Origin: Coccinella septempunctata
Taxonomy: Eukaryota; Arthropoda; Insecta; Coleoptera; Coccinellidae
Direction: 5' to 3'
DNA: 64,000 nucleotides
NCBI RefSeq assembly: GCF_907165205.1
Contig: NC_058191.1
Location: 20,540,064-20,604,063 of the forward strand
Shown here: positions 38,401 to 46,175 of the stretch, in pieces
Layout: each line of letters starts with the position of its first letter
Numbering within the stretch: position 1 is the stretch's first letter
Position numbers and translations under genes: made by a program
Notes under the pieces: model-generated
Told to the model about the DNA's origin: nothing
Database searches by the model: none
Seen by the model: the letters and a program-made list of their open reading frames with translations, nothing else

Positions 38401-41400
38401 ACCCTACGAGAGGCAGGCATCTACTCCGCAGTGACTTCTGTCGTCTCACTAAAACGCAAAATGGGCCATTTTATATGTCAATGAAGCTTTATAACAAACT
38501 TCCACCCACCGTGAGGGCCTTCAGTCCAAAGGTTTTCAAAAATGCCGTGAAGGCGCTGTTATTGAAGTGTGCCTTTTATAACATGGATGAGTATTTAAGT
38601 TTCGATTTCGCGGGAGTTTGGCCCTCTAGTTGGCTTAGTTAGCTTAGTATGTTTTTTATACATTAAGATATTTTTTTCCCATTGTTAATAATTTTGTGAC
38701 GAGTGTAAACATTTTTTCCAAATGTATTTGACACAATAAAGTATCTATCTATCTATCGGACAAAATTGAGGAAAAAGTGTCAAGAAAGACACCAATCATC
38801 GAGAGAGCATTCCAGCATCAGTTAGACTGGCACTAACGATTTTTGGCTACGGGAGATTCTTATGGAAGTGTCATGTACCTTTACCGAATTTCAAAACCAT
38901 CAATATCGAAAATTATTACCGTCTATCTGTGAAGCCATCGTAAATGGACTCCATTTCAAATGAATTGATTAATTATGAAATCACGATTCAAGAGATCTCA
39001 CCAAAATTTAAAATAAATTAAATACCAAGACCCAATAACTTATCACGGTCCACAGGTGTTTTCGATGATATGACGTCAGATGTGCAAGGAAATCCGAATC
39101 CCTTTGATGATTCGTCGGTTTACAGACATGAGACGGAACGGGATCGAGCTTTTTAAAACGTTTTGAAACAGGCTTCGTAAACTTTATTCGGCGTCGATGA
39201 GTGTTTACACCGCCTGTGCATATTGCGTGCATTGTTCGCAAACAGTGCCTTATAATGAAACATTACTTAACCGGCATGTGGCGAAATGAGCTCGAGCTCT
39301 CTGAAACGTTCGAAAACAGAGTTTGCGAACTCTGCTCGGTGCCGATGACTGTTTACACGGCCCGTACTACTGTTTGCAAACAGTGTTCGCGAATAATGCT
39401 CGATTATTCGCGTTTGGTATAAATGCGCCTTATAACGAACACCTATTTTATTACGAGACCCAATGGAGGAGTTCCCTACATGTTGGCCAACCTAGAAAAA
39501 GGTCTAAAAGGTCTACCATCGGGGAATGATTGCTTTCTAACGAAACCTACTTCATTCTTTCCGCAATGATCAAATATATTTATGAAATTCTACCGAGCTT
39601 TCTAGAGTTTACTGTTAAAGAGAAAAAAAGATTTTCATAACCTCGATTGCTGATTGGTTGAAATTTATGTTGGTATTACTACTTCTTGTGACAATTGACA
39701 TATTTCATTGGTAAATGTCATTTTTACTGATATATATGATATTAATATTGTCAATGTGCTGTATAGCTTACAAAATACAAGAAAACAAGAATGCGTTCAA
39801 GCAAAGATTGTGCACATAACCAAAATTTTGCCCATAACCTAACAGATTACTTTTTCCTTCTTGACATTTGCCAACGAAACATGTCAATTGTCACAAGAAG
39901 TAGTAATACCAACATAAATTTCAACCAATCAGCAGTAGAGATTATGAAAATCTTTTTTTCTCTTTAACAGTAAACTCTAGAAAGCTCGGTAGAATTTCAT
40001 GATTATATTTGATCATTGCGGAAAGAATGAAGTAGGTTTCGTTAGGAAGCAATCATCCCCCTTGGTAGACCTTTTTCTAGGTTGGCCAACACGTAAGGAA
40101 CTCCTCCATTCAAGGGGGACCTGACGCCACCCGCGCTCAGGGCATTGACATACCAGTCCCGGCTCGTGACAGTATGAGATGGTGAGGAATATCAGAAAAA
40201 AAAACGATTAAGGGATCGCCGAAATCGGTTCGCTATAAGCAAAGTTCGCAATAAGAGATAAATGTAAATAGCTCTCAGCAATTAATTATTATTTTTATTC
40301 TCGTTGGTTCGTTACAAGCGAAAGTTCGCTAAAAACGGAGCAGTTATAAGCGAACATTACTGTATATACATATCTACACATAGGAAAATAATTCTTTGCC
40401 GGATAATTATGTAAAATTTTACGTATTCTTGGTAGATAAGCCATAAACTAGTTGTATTCTTTTTCTTCAAGCTCAAGCTTTCATTTATCATCGCTCATCA
40501 TCAACGCTACAAAACGTGGATCATAAAAGATGATAGAATGACAATAAATCACTTACAAGATTCGAGATTAACTACAATGATCTTAGATTGACTTTGACAT
40601 TTTCGTTCAATTCCGTCAGGTTAGTCTAGGATCAACTTAGATCTCGGCTTAAACCTTTACTGAGTAACCGGACCTAAAGATATATAATCAACAAAATAAA
40701 AAATTACACAAAACAAAGTGGTACCACCAAATAAAAACAAATGATAACTAACCCTATTTCGCTATCTCCCGCTTCCGGATTAACCCGAACAGTGCAGACT
40801 GCAGAATAATTGCAGTTTGCCGAGGAATTGAAACGATCGTGATTCGAAGGCCGACGCATGCCTCAATTATTATTCATTATAATCAGAAGCCGCTTTCAAA
40901 GGCGTGTGGATATATTCTCGTCGCGTCGATGTAGATAACGCGCTAGACAAGGAAGCGCGTAGGCATGCCTCAAACCTCTTACTTCTTGAAGGGGAAGTGA
41001 GATGAATATAGAAGGATCGTGAGATTGAGTTTGGATATTATGGAAAACAGAGACCCACTGCCGTACGGTATGATGGGGAATTTAGACTGAAGGGATGATG
41101 AAATGGATTCATAAAATATTCGATTAATACGTGTAATTTCCAGAATTTATTTGGTGTGGCACTGCCTCACCTGCCTCATAGGAAAGGCCGCCACTGTGGC
41201 ATACTCTCGACTATGTGATCGTGAGAAGAAAAGATCTCAAAGAGGTATTGGCCAGCAAACCCAGAGAAGATGTGGAATGCTGGACTCATCATAGGCTGTT
41301 TATTTCGAGAATGAAGATCTCAATGCTCCCAAAATACCAACACAAGCCAAAGTTTCTAAGAGAGCGCCTTCAAATCTCCAAACTACAAAACCCTTCTACA

Positions 41401-44400
41401 AAAGAAATATTCACAGCTGCCGTCAAAGATAGTCTAACATCACCGGATTATAACGACGACATTGGCTCCACTTCAAATCATCTCTTTCGAATACAACCAA
41501 AGAAATACTGGGCAGCGAAACTCATATCGCACACCTTTCGGAGGCAAAACCCAAAGCAATGAAAACAGCAATTATAAACATAAAACGCGAGGTATGTCAA
41601 GACATAAGAAAAATCAAGGATAGCCAGTGGAGAGGAAAAGCTAGGGAAATACAAGCTTACGCAGATAACTACAGATACAGATAACTACAGATGACTACAG
41701 GCGTTTTTTCGAAGCTATAAGAACTGTTTATGGTCCAAGCAGAAAAGCTAACTCCCCTATAAGAGATGCCCATGGAGTTATCCTAACTGATGATAGAAAA
41801 ATTCTCGAAAGATGGAAGGAGCATTACTCTCAGGTCTTGAATCAAAATAACGACTGGGATTTATCCATTTTAGACTGGCTCCCTGTGTATAGTACGATGA
41901 CATCGCTTGATGTCATGTCTCAATGTAGGAAATCATGAGTGCGATAAAAAATATGAAAAATAATGAGTCACCAGGTCTATACGGCGTTCCAGCGGAGATA
42001 TTCAAAGCCCTGGATAAAGTCATCGTTAATAGTCTCCTACACTATTCCGATTCCGTAAGATCTGGGAACAAGGAGATCTGCCACAAGACTTCAGAGACGA
42101 TTTAGTTATCAACCTCTATAAGAACAAAGGCGATATGTCAAATTGCAACAATAACAGGGACATATCGTTGCTTAGTGTGGTTGGTAAAATTCTCTCGAAG
42201 ATTATGACTAATCGTCTGATTCCACTCTCAGAAAAGCTATTACCTGAATGCCAGTGCGGCTTTCGACCCAATCGAGGTACAGTGGACCTAATTTTTACAC
42301 TGCGACAGCTGCAAAAGAAGGCCCATGAACAACAATCAAGGATCTATAGAGCCTATATCGATTTAAGTAAGGCCTTCGACTCGGTGAATCGGAGAGCGCT
42401 ATGGAAAATCATGGGACGCCTTGGAGTACCCGAAAAATTCTTAGCAGTGTGCCTCCTCACCAACAACACCGCTAGAATACAGCATAATGACTCTACAACC
42501 GACCATTTCTTCACCAACTCTGGAATAAAACAAGGCTGCGTGTTAGCGCCTTTACTGTTCAATATTTTCACCATAGCCGTCTCGATAATTGCATTGTGTA
42601 TGCCTGTATGAGGTGTTGGATTAAGATTCAGATTTGATGGAGCCCTGCTTAACCTGGAGCGCCTCAGAGCAAAAACCCGTTTATCAAGGAACTTCAATAT
42701 GCAGACGACTGCGCACTTATCGCTAGCAGCTCAGAGGATCTACAGATAATGTTGGACACCTATAAACATATATACGAAGCTTTAGGCTCTAGACTAATAT
42801 ATTGACGAAATCAAAGTCCTGGTAAGTCCGCCAGAAAACCTTCAAACAGATATCAGCCTAGAATATGAAACTCTAGAACCGGTAGAGCAGTTCAAATACT
42901 TGGGAAGCTACATAAATACTAGGGCTAACCTGGACACGGAAATATATAACCGTATCAATTCGGCATCACGGGCATTCTGGAAGTTAAAGAAAGAGTGTTT
43001 CAGAATCACGACCTCAATCTGAAGACCAAAACAGTTGTTTACAAAGCAGTGGTCCTCCCAACGCTTCTTTACGGAAGCGAAAGCTGGACGCCCTACAGGT
43101 GACTTATTAAACAGCTTGAACAAACGCAACAACGTCATCTAAGACAAATAATGCACATCAGATGGTTCCACAAAGTTTCAAATGCAGAAGTCTTGCAGCG
43201 CGCGAGTTGTATAACAATTGAGACTCAAGTAACGAGGGCCCATCTCACATAGAGCCGCCACATTCTGAGGATGCAAGACACAAGACTCCCCAAAAGAGCT
43301 CTGTATGGCGAATGCACAGAGGGAGCAGGAAACCAGGAGGGCAGTATAATGGGTTTAAGGATACACATCAATCCCTAAAATCAGTTAATGCTAATCATAA
43401 CTGGGAACAACTAGCGTTAGACAGATCACAGTGGAGATCTTTGGTCCACAGTTGTAATGGAGACTTGAGAAGAATACAGCAGCGGCCAGATCTGGTTGGT
43501 GACTATCTATACTAGGAGTGTGGAAGGATCTGTGGGTCATGGTTGGGTCTCTTCAGTCACAAGAGGGCACACAGTCGCAAGTAGCCCTAAGAAATTGTAA
43601 GTTTGTTCGCAACAATAGTTTTGTTTTTGAGTCTTTTTGTAGGTTTATTTTCGGTAATGGGATACAGCAGTGAATGAATGAATGAATGCATGAATTCATT
43701 CATTGCTGCTGATAATGCAAGGAGAAATTCAGGTAAGAAGAAGCGTATTGAGGAGATATCACTCTTGGCTGCAAAACCTGAGGTGGTGAGTAAATTGATG
43801 TTTGAATCAACTTTTCAGATCCACAGTATCTAAGATTTAGATAGCCCTGATGATTGCCCACTTCTGGAACAAATATGGCACTTGAAGAAGGATAAGAAGA
43901 CAACTGCTTTGCGTTTTAGCATTTTATGAAAATTTGGTTTCCACTTTAGATAAAAACAAACTTAATTACAGTTGTTAACAAATTGTTTTGTGAAATGACG
44001 TACATCAACTTTTACTTGACAGCCTTTTAACCAATAGTTTTGTTTATGAATAATAAGAATGGGTCGTGAACAACTAAGGGTCTGACATCATTTTATGAAA
44101 TGACCGGTTTACAATCAACCAACCAACCAAAAAAGCTATCCGAAATCGCCTCATGGTTTCAATTAGATTTGATTTCATCAGACCAACATAACTCTAACCT
44201 TGATGAGAACAGAATCAAATGAAAAATTGGGTATTATTTTACCTGGTTCCAATAAAATGAAAGTTTCAAAATCCCTTTCCGCTTCTTTGGTAATTTTTGA
44301 TGCACTATCCTTATTCTTACTAGAAAATCTTCTTGGTGAGCTGCATATTAAAACAATAATTGAACATTAAAATCAGAGCGATTAATACATATGATTTGTC

Positions 44401-45113
44401 TACCTTTCAATATTTCTTCTTTTGCTCATTTCCAGAGCATTGGAACTATTCAGATTTGTTTTTGATACCTCTAGGATTTTCTGTTTCAAGTTTGCTATCT
44501 CTAAATCCTATAAATGTTTTATTTTAAAGGAAAATATATATTGAAGTAATTCAAGTCTGACCTTAAAATCAAGCTGACCTTTAATAGACTTTAGTTCTTT
44601 TTCTTTTATGCTTATGATTTCCAAGTGTTCTTTCTGTTTTTTCAATAGATCATCAGACATATCAGATTTGAATTTTTTCATTTGTGAGCGTAGAATAGAC
44701 ACTTCACCTTCTTTGGCTTCACATTTTTGTTGCAGGTATGTCAATTTCATTTTCAGATCTTCAATATCAGCCATCGATTGTGGCTTTTTGAAATCATCAG
44801 TGGGTATTAATGAGTTTTGAGTAGAAGCGAAAGGTATATTTGGTTTGAAAGAATTATAAGTAAGCAGAACTGATGAGTTTTCTTGAGTAGACTGCACGAT
44901 ATGATCCTTCAAAAGAGTTGATAAGTATATCATAATCCCTACATTCAACATTAATTTTAATCATCTTACTTTTTCCAATATTTTATTAGCTATCTCATCA
45001 AAACAATCATCATCAAGATCATCGTCCCAAAGTGTTTCATCATGATCGTCCAGTTTTTGTTTCTTGGAAATCTTCTTACGATTAAATGAAGAATCTCCTA
45101 AACGTTTCGCCAT
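19104..45113 (-). CDS. ATRIP: ATRIP (ATR-interacting protein), complete 12-exon gene
   Basis: Exons (minus strand, 5' to 3'): 45113-44970, 44906-44562, 44507-44404, 44340-44243, 28369-28086, 28032-27875, 27813-27609, 20421-20336, 20282-20092, 19640-19481, 19431-19337, 19279-19104. All introns read GT...AG and the phases agree, giving 2046 nt = 681 codons plus TAA. ATRIP brings ATR kinase to RPA-coated single-stranded DNA in the nucleus and is needed for checkpoint signalling. Seen: an acidic N-terminal patch (residues about 29-40, WDDDLDDDCFDE) like the RPA70N-binding motif, a coiled coil (about 80-195), an SPRR-type basic linker, then a helical C-terminal half with a QCTCLEQL segment matching the vertebrate C-terminal region. 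Length is somewhat short of vertebrate ATRIP (about 790 residues), mainly in the linker. Start chosen as the first ATG, directly before the acidic motif. Alternative: another coiled-coil checkpoint protein, but motif order fits ATRIP. Confidence 0.88.
20422..21079. other. ATRIP intron 7, proximal part, no feature
   Basis: Intronic AT-rich DNA upstream of the mariner-type insertion. No coding, RNA or repeat signal that I can support. Confidence 0.4.
21700..22689. mobile_element. Nested DNA element with subterminal repeat array
   Basis: TIR GAGGACCCTRRTATCAAAG at both ends, target duplication AATT (21696-21699 and 22690-22693). Inside, copies of an ATCAAAnCCGGCAATCTCC-like motif occur near 21711, 21859, 21889, 22446, 22473 and, inverted, 22655. 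Such arrays near both ends are typical transposase-binding sites. An open frame (21841-22305) runs through two of these repeats and continues into a more protein-like segment (MLKLKDVHKLLAKHFEATW). Superfamily not recognised. Confidence 0.7.
21976..22305 (+). CDS. Unrecognised ORF fragment in the nested element
   Basis: The protein-like part of the frame encodes a segment with CTNIRKGKTLHTIEPVIIKS, then LKDVHKLLAKHFEATWRSIE and an acidic tail ending IQEIPSVYV. It looks like the C-terminal end of a larger element-encoded protein whose middle has been deleted. No DDE catalytic motif is present and I do not recognise the family. Confidence 0.35.
   Translation, partial: QFVFANRQKCTNIRKGKTLHTIEPVIIKSGLKQVNMLKLKDVHKLLAKHFEATWRSIEELDFYAKILPNGTPESGQAGQKEENALPDMEELASEREICEFIQEIPSVYV
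23640..24319 (-). pseudogene. IS630-like transposase relic
   Basis: Minus strand near 24310-24240: RFEGVIAMDGTTKRIIFGG, resembling the first-Asp region of IS630/Tc1-superfamily transposases (xxMDGTTKR). Further on, near 23905-23790: VIVCDNASCHSRLETIMNH and LLRLSPYLL, like the second-Asp DNAxxH block and the PPYSPDLNPIE block. Stops and frameshifts lie between. The Tc1 element at 24322 was inserted at its edge. Family assignment rests on these two blocks only. Confidence 0.45.
24322..25803 (-). mobile_element. Tc1-like transposon (1482 bp) with defective transposase
   Basis: TIRs CACTGCGCAAAAAAATTAACGCACATT (left) and the inverse at 25775-25803, with TA directly outside. Minus-strand transposase pieces: helix-turn-helix EGWTYTRIAERFGVSHTS and SRMLQRFRETGMNVRRPGQG (25496-25281), then FIFMDDNAGPHRARIVQEYL and, after a stop, PERSPDLNPIEQVWDNLNRR near 24770-24710, and a conserved C-terminal RAVINARGG. 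Frameshifts near 25290 and 25010 and a stop near 24762 disable it. TIRs are well preserved, so it could still be moved in trans. Confidence 0.85.
26085..26180 (-). pseudogene. Mariner-type transposase N-terminal scrap
   Basis: Minus-strand MDRPRPEQRLQIVKLYYENS matches the start of mariner-type transposases (general form PEQRLQIVQIYY). It degenerates within about 30 codons. No matching C-terminal part or TIRs were found nearby. Confidence 0.5.
26761..26924. mobile_element. Small MITE-like element (TTTTGACAGAAG ends)
   Basis: TTTTGACAGAAG at 26761-26772 is exactly inverted at 26913-26924, 164 bp in all, with AT-rich interior and no coding potential. Lies in ATRIP intron 7. Confidence 0.45.
26925..27608. 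other. ATRIP intron 7, distal part, no feature
   Basis: AT-rich intronic DNA up to the exon 7 donor at 27608. No feature I can support. Confidence 0.4.
27609..28369 (-). CDS. ATRIP: ATRIP exons 5-7 (central helical region)
   Basis: Exon 5 (284 nt) follows the 15.9 kb intron 4 and restores the phase left by exon 4. Exons 5, 6 (158 nt) and 7 (205 nt) are separated by 53 and 61 bp introns. They encode leucine-rich amphipathic helices (for example LLGVSIELLKNFLLYLDQ) expected of the helical-repeat C-terminal half. Exon 5 contains a possible 45-bp in-frame intron (28248-28292: GTAAGT...CAG); removing it would give a 666-residue protein. The exon 7 donor is TTG|GTATGT at 27608. Confidence 0.82.
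28573..30100. mobile_element. DNA transposon with ~300-bp TIRs
   Basis: TAGTCCAGTAACTTT at 28573 is inverted at 30086-30100, and diverged inverted similarity continues for about 300 bp on each side (for example CTTCAGGACGTTTTTAAAGT / CTTTAAAAACGTCCTGAAG). ATA flanks both ends and may be the target duplication. The interior has a zinc-binding ORF remnant. Located just inside intron 4, 200 bp from exon 5. Confidence 0.75.
29090..29514 (+). pseudogene. Cys/His-rich N-terminal domain of an element-encoded protein
   Basis: The frame carries CFICNEGEVRLVKKRGVKTL (29095-29155), a stop and frameshift, then YVHSACQIKYNN (H-x-x-C), and after a basic spacer FNFREHCCLCGDKITEE (29182-29514). The order CxxC, HxxC, FNFxxxCxxC matches a zinc-binding module found at the start of long uncharacterised proteins in insects, cnidarians and fishes. 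No catalytic domain remains. Function unknown. Confidence 0.45.
30301..30461. repeat. 161-bp palindrome (foldback)
   Basis: ATTCACTTTATAGACAAAGC at 30301 pairs with GCTTTGTCTATGAAGTGAAAT ending 30461; the arms (about 75 bp each, roughly 85-90% complementary) meet near 30380. Probably a foldback MITE. Confidence 0.6.
30462..31634. other. Intron 4 segment with weak coding remnants
   Basis: A plus-strand stretch at 30770-31199 contains RKLQEEYGKWQMNIAKTQWG followed by GIPNKR, vaguely like the psq-type helix-turn-helix of pogo-like transposases (general form xAAKxYGIPKSTL), with later fragments such as LWLFRELRKKSNTLWSK. A short inverted pair flanks 31323-31432 (CCTAACTCATGTGGAAAGTG / CACTTTCCACACTTGTTAGG). 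A decayed pogo-like element is possible but not established. Confidence 0.25.
31635..33326. repeat. 1.7-kb inverted duplication carrying mariner-type remnants
   Basis: The left arm 31635-about 32213 is repeated in reverse at about 32746-33326, with few differences. Each arm contains a transposon end, CAGGGTGGTCCAGATC (31924 and, inverted, about 33030), plus about 290 bp beyond it, so the duplication includes non-transposon flank. The central 530 bp is not duplicated. Long perfect pairing makes a large hairpin possible. Confidence 0.8.
32560..32810 (+). pseudogene. Mariner-type transposase helix-turn-helix remnant
   Basis: Plus strand: RILREFDRNPTTSSRIAAR, then after a frameshift PVQGLREGDEQRRLFFCQWI followed by LRSNENIQS. 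These match the linker and RVQALxPxDYxxRxxFCxW block of a mariner-type family with a DUF4817-like N terminus. The mirror copy keeps only the downstream part (SSENIQS). No catalytic domain. Confidence 0.55.
33651..34065 (+). pseudogene. Chimeric LINE fragment (ORF1 piece joined to RT N-terminal piece)
   Basis: One open frame reads first as a gag-like LINE ORF1 segment (FSKNEIIAAIRSQNSFLKE ... YGIIECNGSTFRKLI), then without a stop as the N-terminal part of a LINE RT (IFLSPIDSYETVSIIKNM, KIKSAGVDDINVRTIKSLAD). The two parts normally lie in different ORFs kilobases apart, so this is an internal deletion product or template switch. It is cut by Jockey element C. Confidence 0.5.
34066..35353 (+). 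mobile_element. Jockey element C, 5'-truncated (A subfamily)
   Basis: Starts within RT at YITEEFQNKQATGLVLLDV and carries GVPQGSVLGPLLYNIYIHD, LTLYADDTGIA and the thumb, then the shared 3' UTR ending CCCCTGCTACACC and an interrupted poly(A) (35337-35353). A frameshift at about 34860 moves from the 33994-34890 frame to 34859-35068. Closest relative in the window is element A. Antisense to ATRIP. No clear target duplication seen. Confidence 0.85.
36081..36201. mobile_element. 121-bp MITE inside the RTE endonuclease
   Basis: GTGCACCGACTTATTTGAG (36081) and its inverse CTTAAATAAGTCGGTGCAC (to 36201) form about 35-bp TIRs continuing into TTAATGTTA / TAACGTTAA. It separates VDTLKP from TALSKIP of the endonuclease. 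Non-coding. Confidence 0.75.
36787..38757 (+). mobile_element. CR1-group LINE, 5'-truncated, (TATC)n tail
   Basis: Inserted into the Harbinger transposase. It starts in the endonuclease-RT linker (YSHFRTDELKRARNNFRLKY) and ends with AATAAAGTATCTATCTATCTATC, a microsatellite tail as in CR1/L2-group elements. Youngest layer of this nest. Confidence 0.75.
36931..38642 (+). pseudogene. CR1-group reverse transcriptase, frameshifted
   Basis: Main frame 36931-38160 (409 aa): NYRPISLVPVFSKIFEKLL, HQFGFRKGRNTLDAILKFI, SLFLDVARAFDCVDH, YGVPQGSILGPLLFFIFIND, LTILFADDTTV (catalytic FADD), STKFLGLTLDSTLKWGVH. A frameshift near 38130 and a TAG near 38234 precede the C-terminal part, which resumes to 38642 (PTRGRHLLRSDFC, YNKLPPTVR). 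RT core is open, but the endonuclease is missing. Confidence 0.8.
39462..40110. mobile_element. Foldback element, 649 bp with ~260-bp TIRs
   Basis: AATGGAGGAGTTCCCTACAT (39462) is inverted at the right end (GGAACTCCTCCATT, 40110). The arms stay about 90% complementary to about 39722 / 39862, with only about 140 bp between. No coding potential. Inserted in the RTE endonuclease. Confidence 0.8.
40154..41196. mobile_element. hAT-like non-autonomous element with 8-bp target duplication
   Basis: Starts CAGTCCCGGC (40154) and ends GCCGCCACTG (41196), short imperfect TIRs of the hAT CAGnGG type. Flanks TGACATAC (40146-40153) and TGGCATAC (41197-41204) are an 8-bp duplication with one difference; they are the WHT codons of the RTE endonuclease. 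The interior (40228-40372) has repeated TTCGCTATAAGC/TTCGTTACAAGC motifs. No transposase found. Confidence 0.65.
43691..44242. other. ATRIP intron 4, 5' end, no feature
   Basis: Lies between the RTE tail and the exon 4 donor (GTAAAATAA at 44242). A 67-codon minus-strand frame at 43903-43700 has no splice signals in a usable phase, so it is not taken as an exon. Confidence 0.4.
44243..45113 (-). CDS. ATRIP: ATRIP exons 1-4 (RPA-binding motif, coiled coil, linker)
   Basis: Exon 1 (144 nt) carries the basic NLS-like KRLGDSSFNRKKISKKQK stretch and the acidic RPA-binding motif. Exon 2 (345 nt) and exon 3 (104 nt) form the coiled coil, with heptads around EGEVSILRSQM and IKEKELKSIKGQLDFKDLE; this coiled coil mediates ATRIP oligomerisation in other animals. 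Exon 4 (98 nt) starts SSPRRFSSK and ends in phase 1. Introns are 63, 54 and 63 bp. The exon 2 acceptor must be the AAG before 44906: the upstream TAG acceptor would give an immediate in-frame stop. Confidence 0.85.
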
Positions 45114-45439
45114 TTCAAAACATGTTTACCACATAGACTCTGTCAAAGAGTTAGGTTAGAATCAAAAATTATAGAGTTAGAATACTTCTTCTTCTTCCTT
45201 TTACCAAAGAGTAACAACTCTTTTCTTTTACTATGTCCACGGCTGCTTAGGCCATTCAGACAAATTTCCATATAAGCCGAATGAGCCTGCTGCTAAGCAG
45301 GTCTTGGTAATTCCAATACTCAATCGGATTCTATATATAAATTTTTATAGAGAACTTTTTTTTTGGTCTGAATACAGGACTGAAACAGAAAAAAAAAATA
45401 AAAAAAATTTCCAAGAAAAAAATAAGTTAACTTCATAAT
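45114..45439. promoter_or_regulatory. Presumed ATRIP 5' flank / promoter
   Basis: Region upstream of the ATRIP start codon, running to a LINE fragment 0.33 kb away. No clear TATA box or initiator. The near-complementary CTTTGGTAAAAGGAAG-like and TTACCAAAGAG sequences near 45195-45220 suggest part of a small repeat. Assignment rests on position only. Confidence 0.3.
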
Positions 45440-45770
45440 TTAATGTTTGAACATGAAACAAAACCAATCAAAACTTTATTAGTGGAAATTTCATTACGAA
45501 AAAAGCAATCATATATATTAATTGGAAGAGGTTCTTTTCTCCTCCTCAATAAAACTAGGTCAGAATATAATTTTTTAATATTATCCATATTATTTTCACA
45601 TGATGAAAATATATGGGAAAGATCTCCTAACTGTCCACAACTATTTACAATTTGCTGAATTGAAAACTTTAATTTTGTTCAGGCGAAAAGGGCTACAACA
45701 ATGATTAGAACGAATTCTACATATTGTAGTTATATATTTTCTAGGGAGATAAATTTTTTGAAACCATGGT
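45440..45770 (-). pseudogene. LINE RT C-terminal fragment, minus strand
   Basis: Minus strand from about 45768: KPWFQKIYLPRKYITTICRI, then RSNHCCSPFRL, then after a frameshift DLSHIFSSCENNMDNIKKLY. This is the usual order of the C-terminal region of Jockey/I-like LINE polymerases (PWF...RLRSNHY...HIFxxC). The cysteine knuckle is lost. Only about 110 codons remain. Confidence 0.6.
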
Positions 45771-46175
45771 TTGTAACGGGTTTTCCTCGGTGTACTCGAG
45801 CGTCAGCTATTCTTTAAGGGAGAATAGCAAACCTACCCTGGTAGCTACTAGCCGAAGACAAGGTTCCTTGGTGTCTGGTGTGTTAGCGACAACCAGTGAA
45901 ATTCAAAATCAACGCACACAAATTATATTTGTCGACTCTTACAAGGAAACACAAATGGCACTATTATAAAATTCGTACAGTGAAAGGCTCGAAATCAGTG
46001 AATTTACAGGGCAAAACGGACGGAATGAAACGGGATCCGATCTCAAAAGTTAAACGGGGGTTTACGGACTTGTTCGCCAGCCAGAACCTGAGACGTACAC
46101 TTAACGGACAGGTATCGGACCTCAGCCAGGTGAGGGGATGAAAGACGGCACAGATTTACGACAGCTCACCCCTAG

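Larger units (their letters stand above)
36629..38995 (+). pseudogene. Harbinger transposase N-terminal half, split
   Basis: Left piece 36629-36790: RRRRTTWVNSFLKGRN, LLDDLRADETELFRNFCRMS. Right piece 38758-38940 beyond the LINE: DKIEEKVSRKTPIIE and RFLATGDSYGSVMYLYRISK, the signature stretch of Harbinger transposases just before the first catalytic Asp. One TAA lies before RFLATGDSY. The DDE catalytic domain is absent, so the copy was already deleted or has decayed. Confidence 0.7.
36384..39430 (+). mobile_element. PIF/Harbinger element (itself interrupted by a CR1-group LINE)
   Basis: Ends AGGTGCATTTACACCAAACG and the inverse CGTTTGGTATAAATGCGCCT, with 3-bp target duplication TAT on both sides. 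Removing it rejoins the RTE codons for NKFI-TNTYF exactly. It encodes the remnant transposase listed next. Subterminal CGTTTTGAAACG and TTTGCAAACAGTGTTCGC motifs repeat near both ends. Confidence 0.78.
35563..43515 (+). pseudogene. RTE endonuclease-reverse transcriptase, fragmented
   Basis: Endonuclease: MNQSNRTKFVSGGEILSHSD (35563), VRTLLDNPKADR, ASSETRFSDEGSL, HGVGFAIRNDL, then beyond the MITE ILLGDFNVRMGR. Beyond Harbinger: NKFI/TNTYF at 39431. Beyond the foldback: RHPRSGH with both Trp codons as TGA (40123-40150). Beyond the hAT: WHTLDYVIVRRKDLKEVL (41198). RT: GFRPNRGTVDLIFTLRQLQ, RAYIDLSKAFDSVNR, GIKQGCVLAPLLFNIF, LQYADDCAL (about 42698). C terminus DRSQWRSLVHS. Several frameshifts; inactive. 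Confidence 0.82.
35354..43690 (+). mobile_element. RTE-type LINE, near full length, with four nested insertions
   Basis: Begins right after the poly(A) of element C and ends in a (GAAT)n tail near 43670-43690, typical of RTE elements. Inserts: 36081-36201, 36384-39430, 39462-40110 and 40154-41196. Removing them leaves about 3.4 kb, the usual RTE length. Reading frames continue across each junction, confirming the boundaries. Plus strand, antisense to ATRIP intron 4. Confidence 0.85.

Noticed and set aside
40228..40372. Separate TIR transposon within the hAT-like insert
   Set aside because: TTCGCTATAAGC-type motifs repeat, but no consistent ends or duplication could be defined.
43700..43903. 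Possible extra ATRIP exon in intron 4
   Set aside because: No acceptor/donor pair keeps the phase, and exons 4 and 5 already join in frame.
44907..44951. Alternative ATRIP exon 2 beginning at an upstream TAG acceptor
   Set aside because: With exon 1 ending in phase 0 it gives an immediate TGA.
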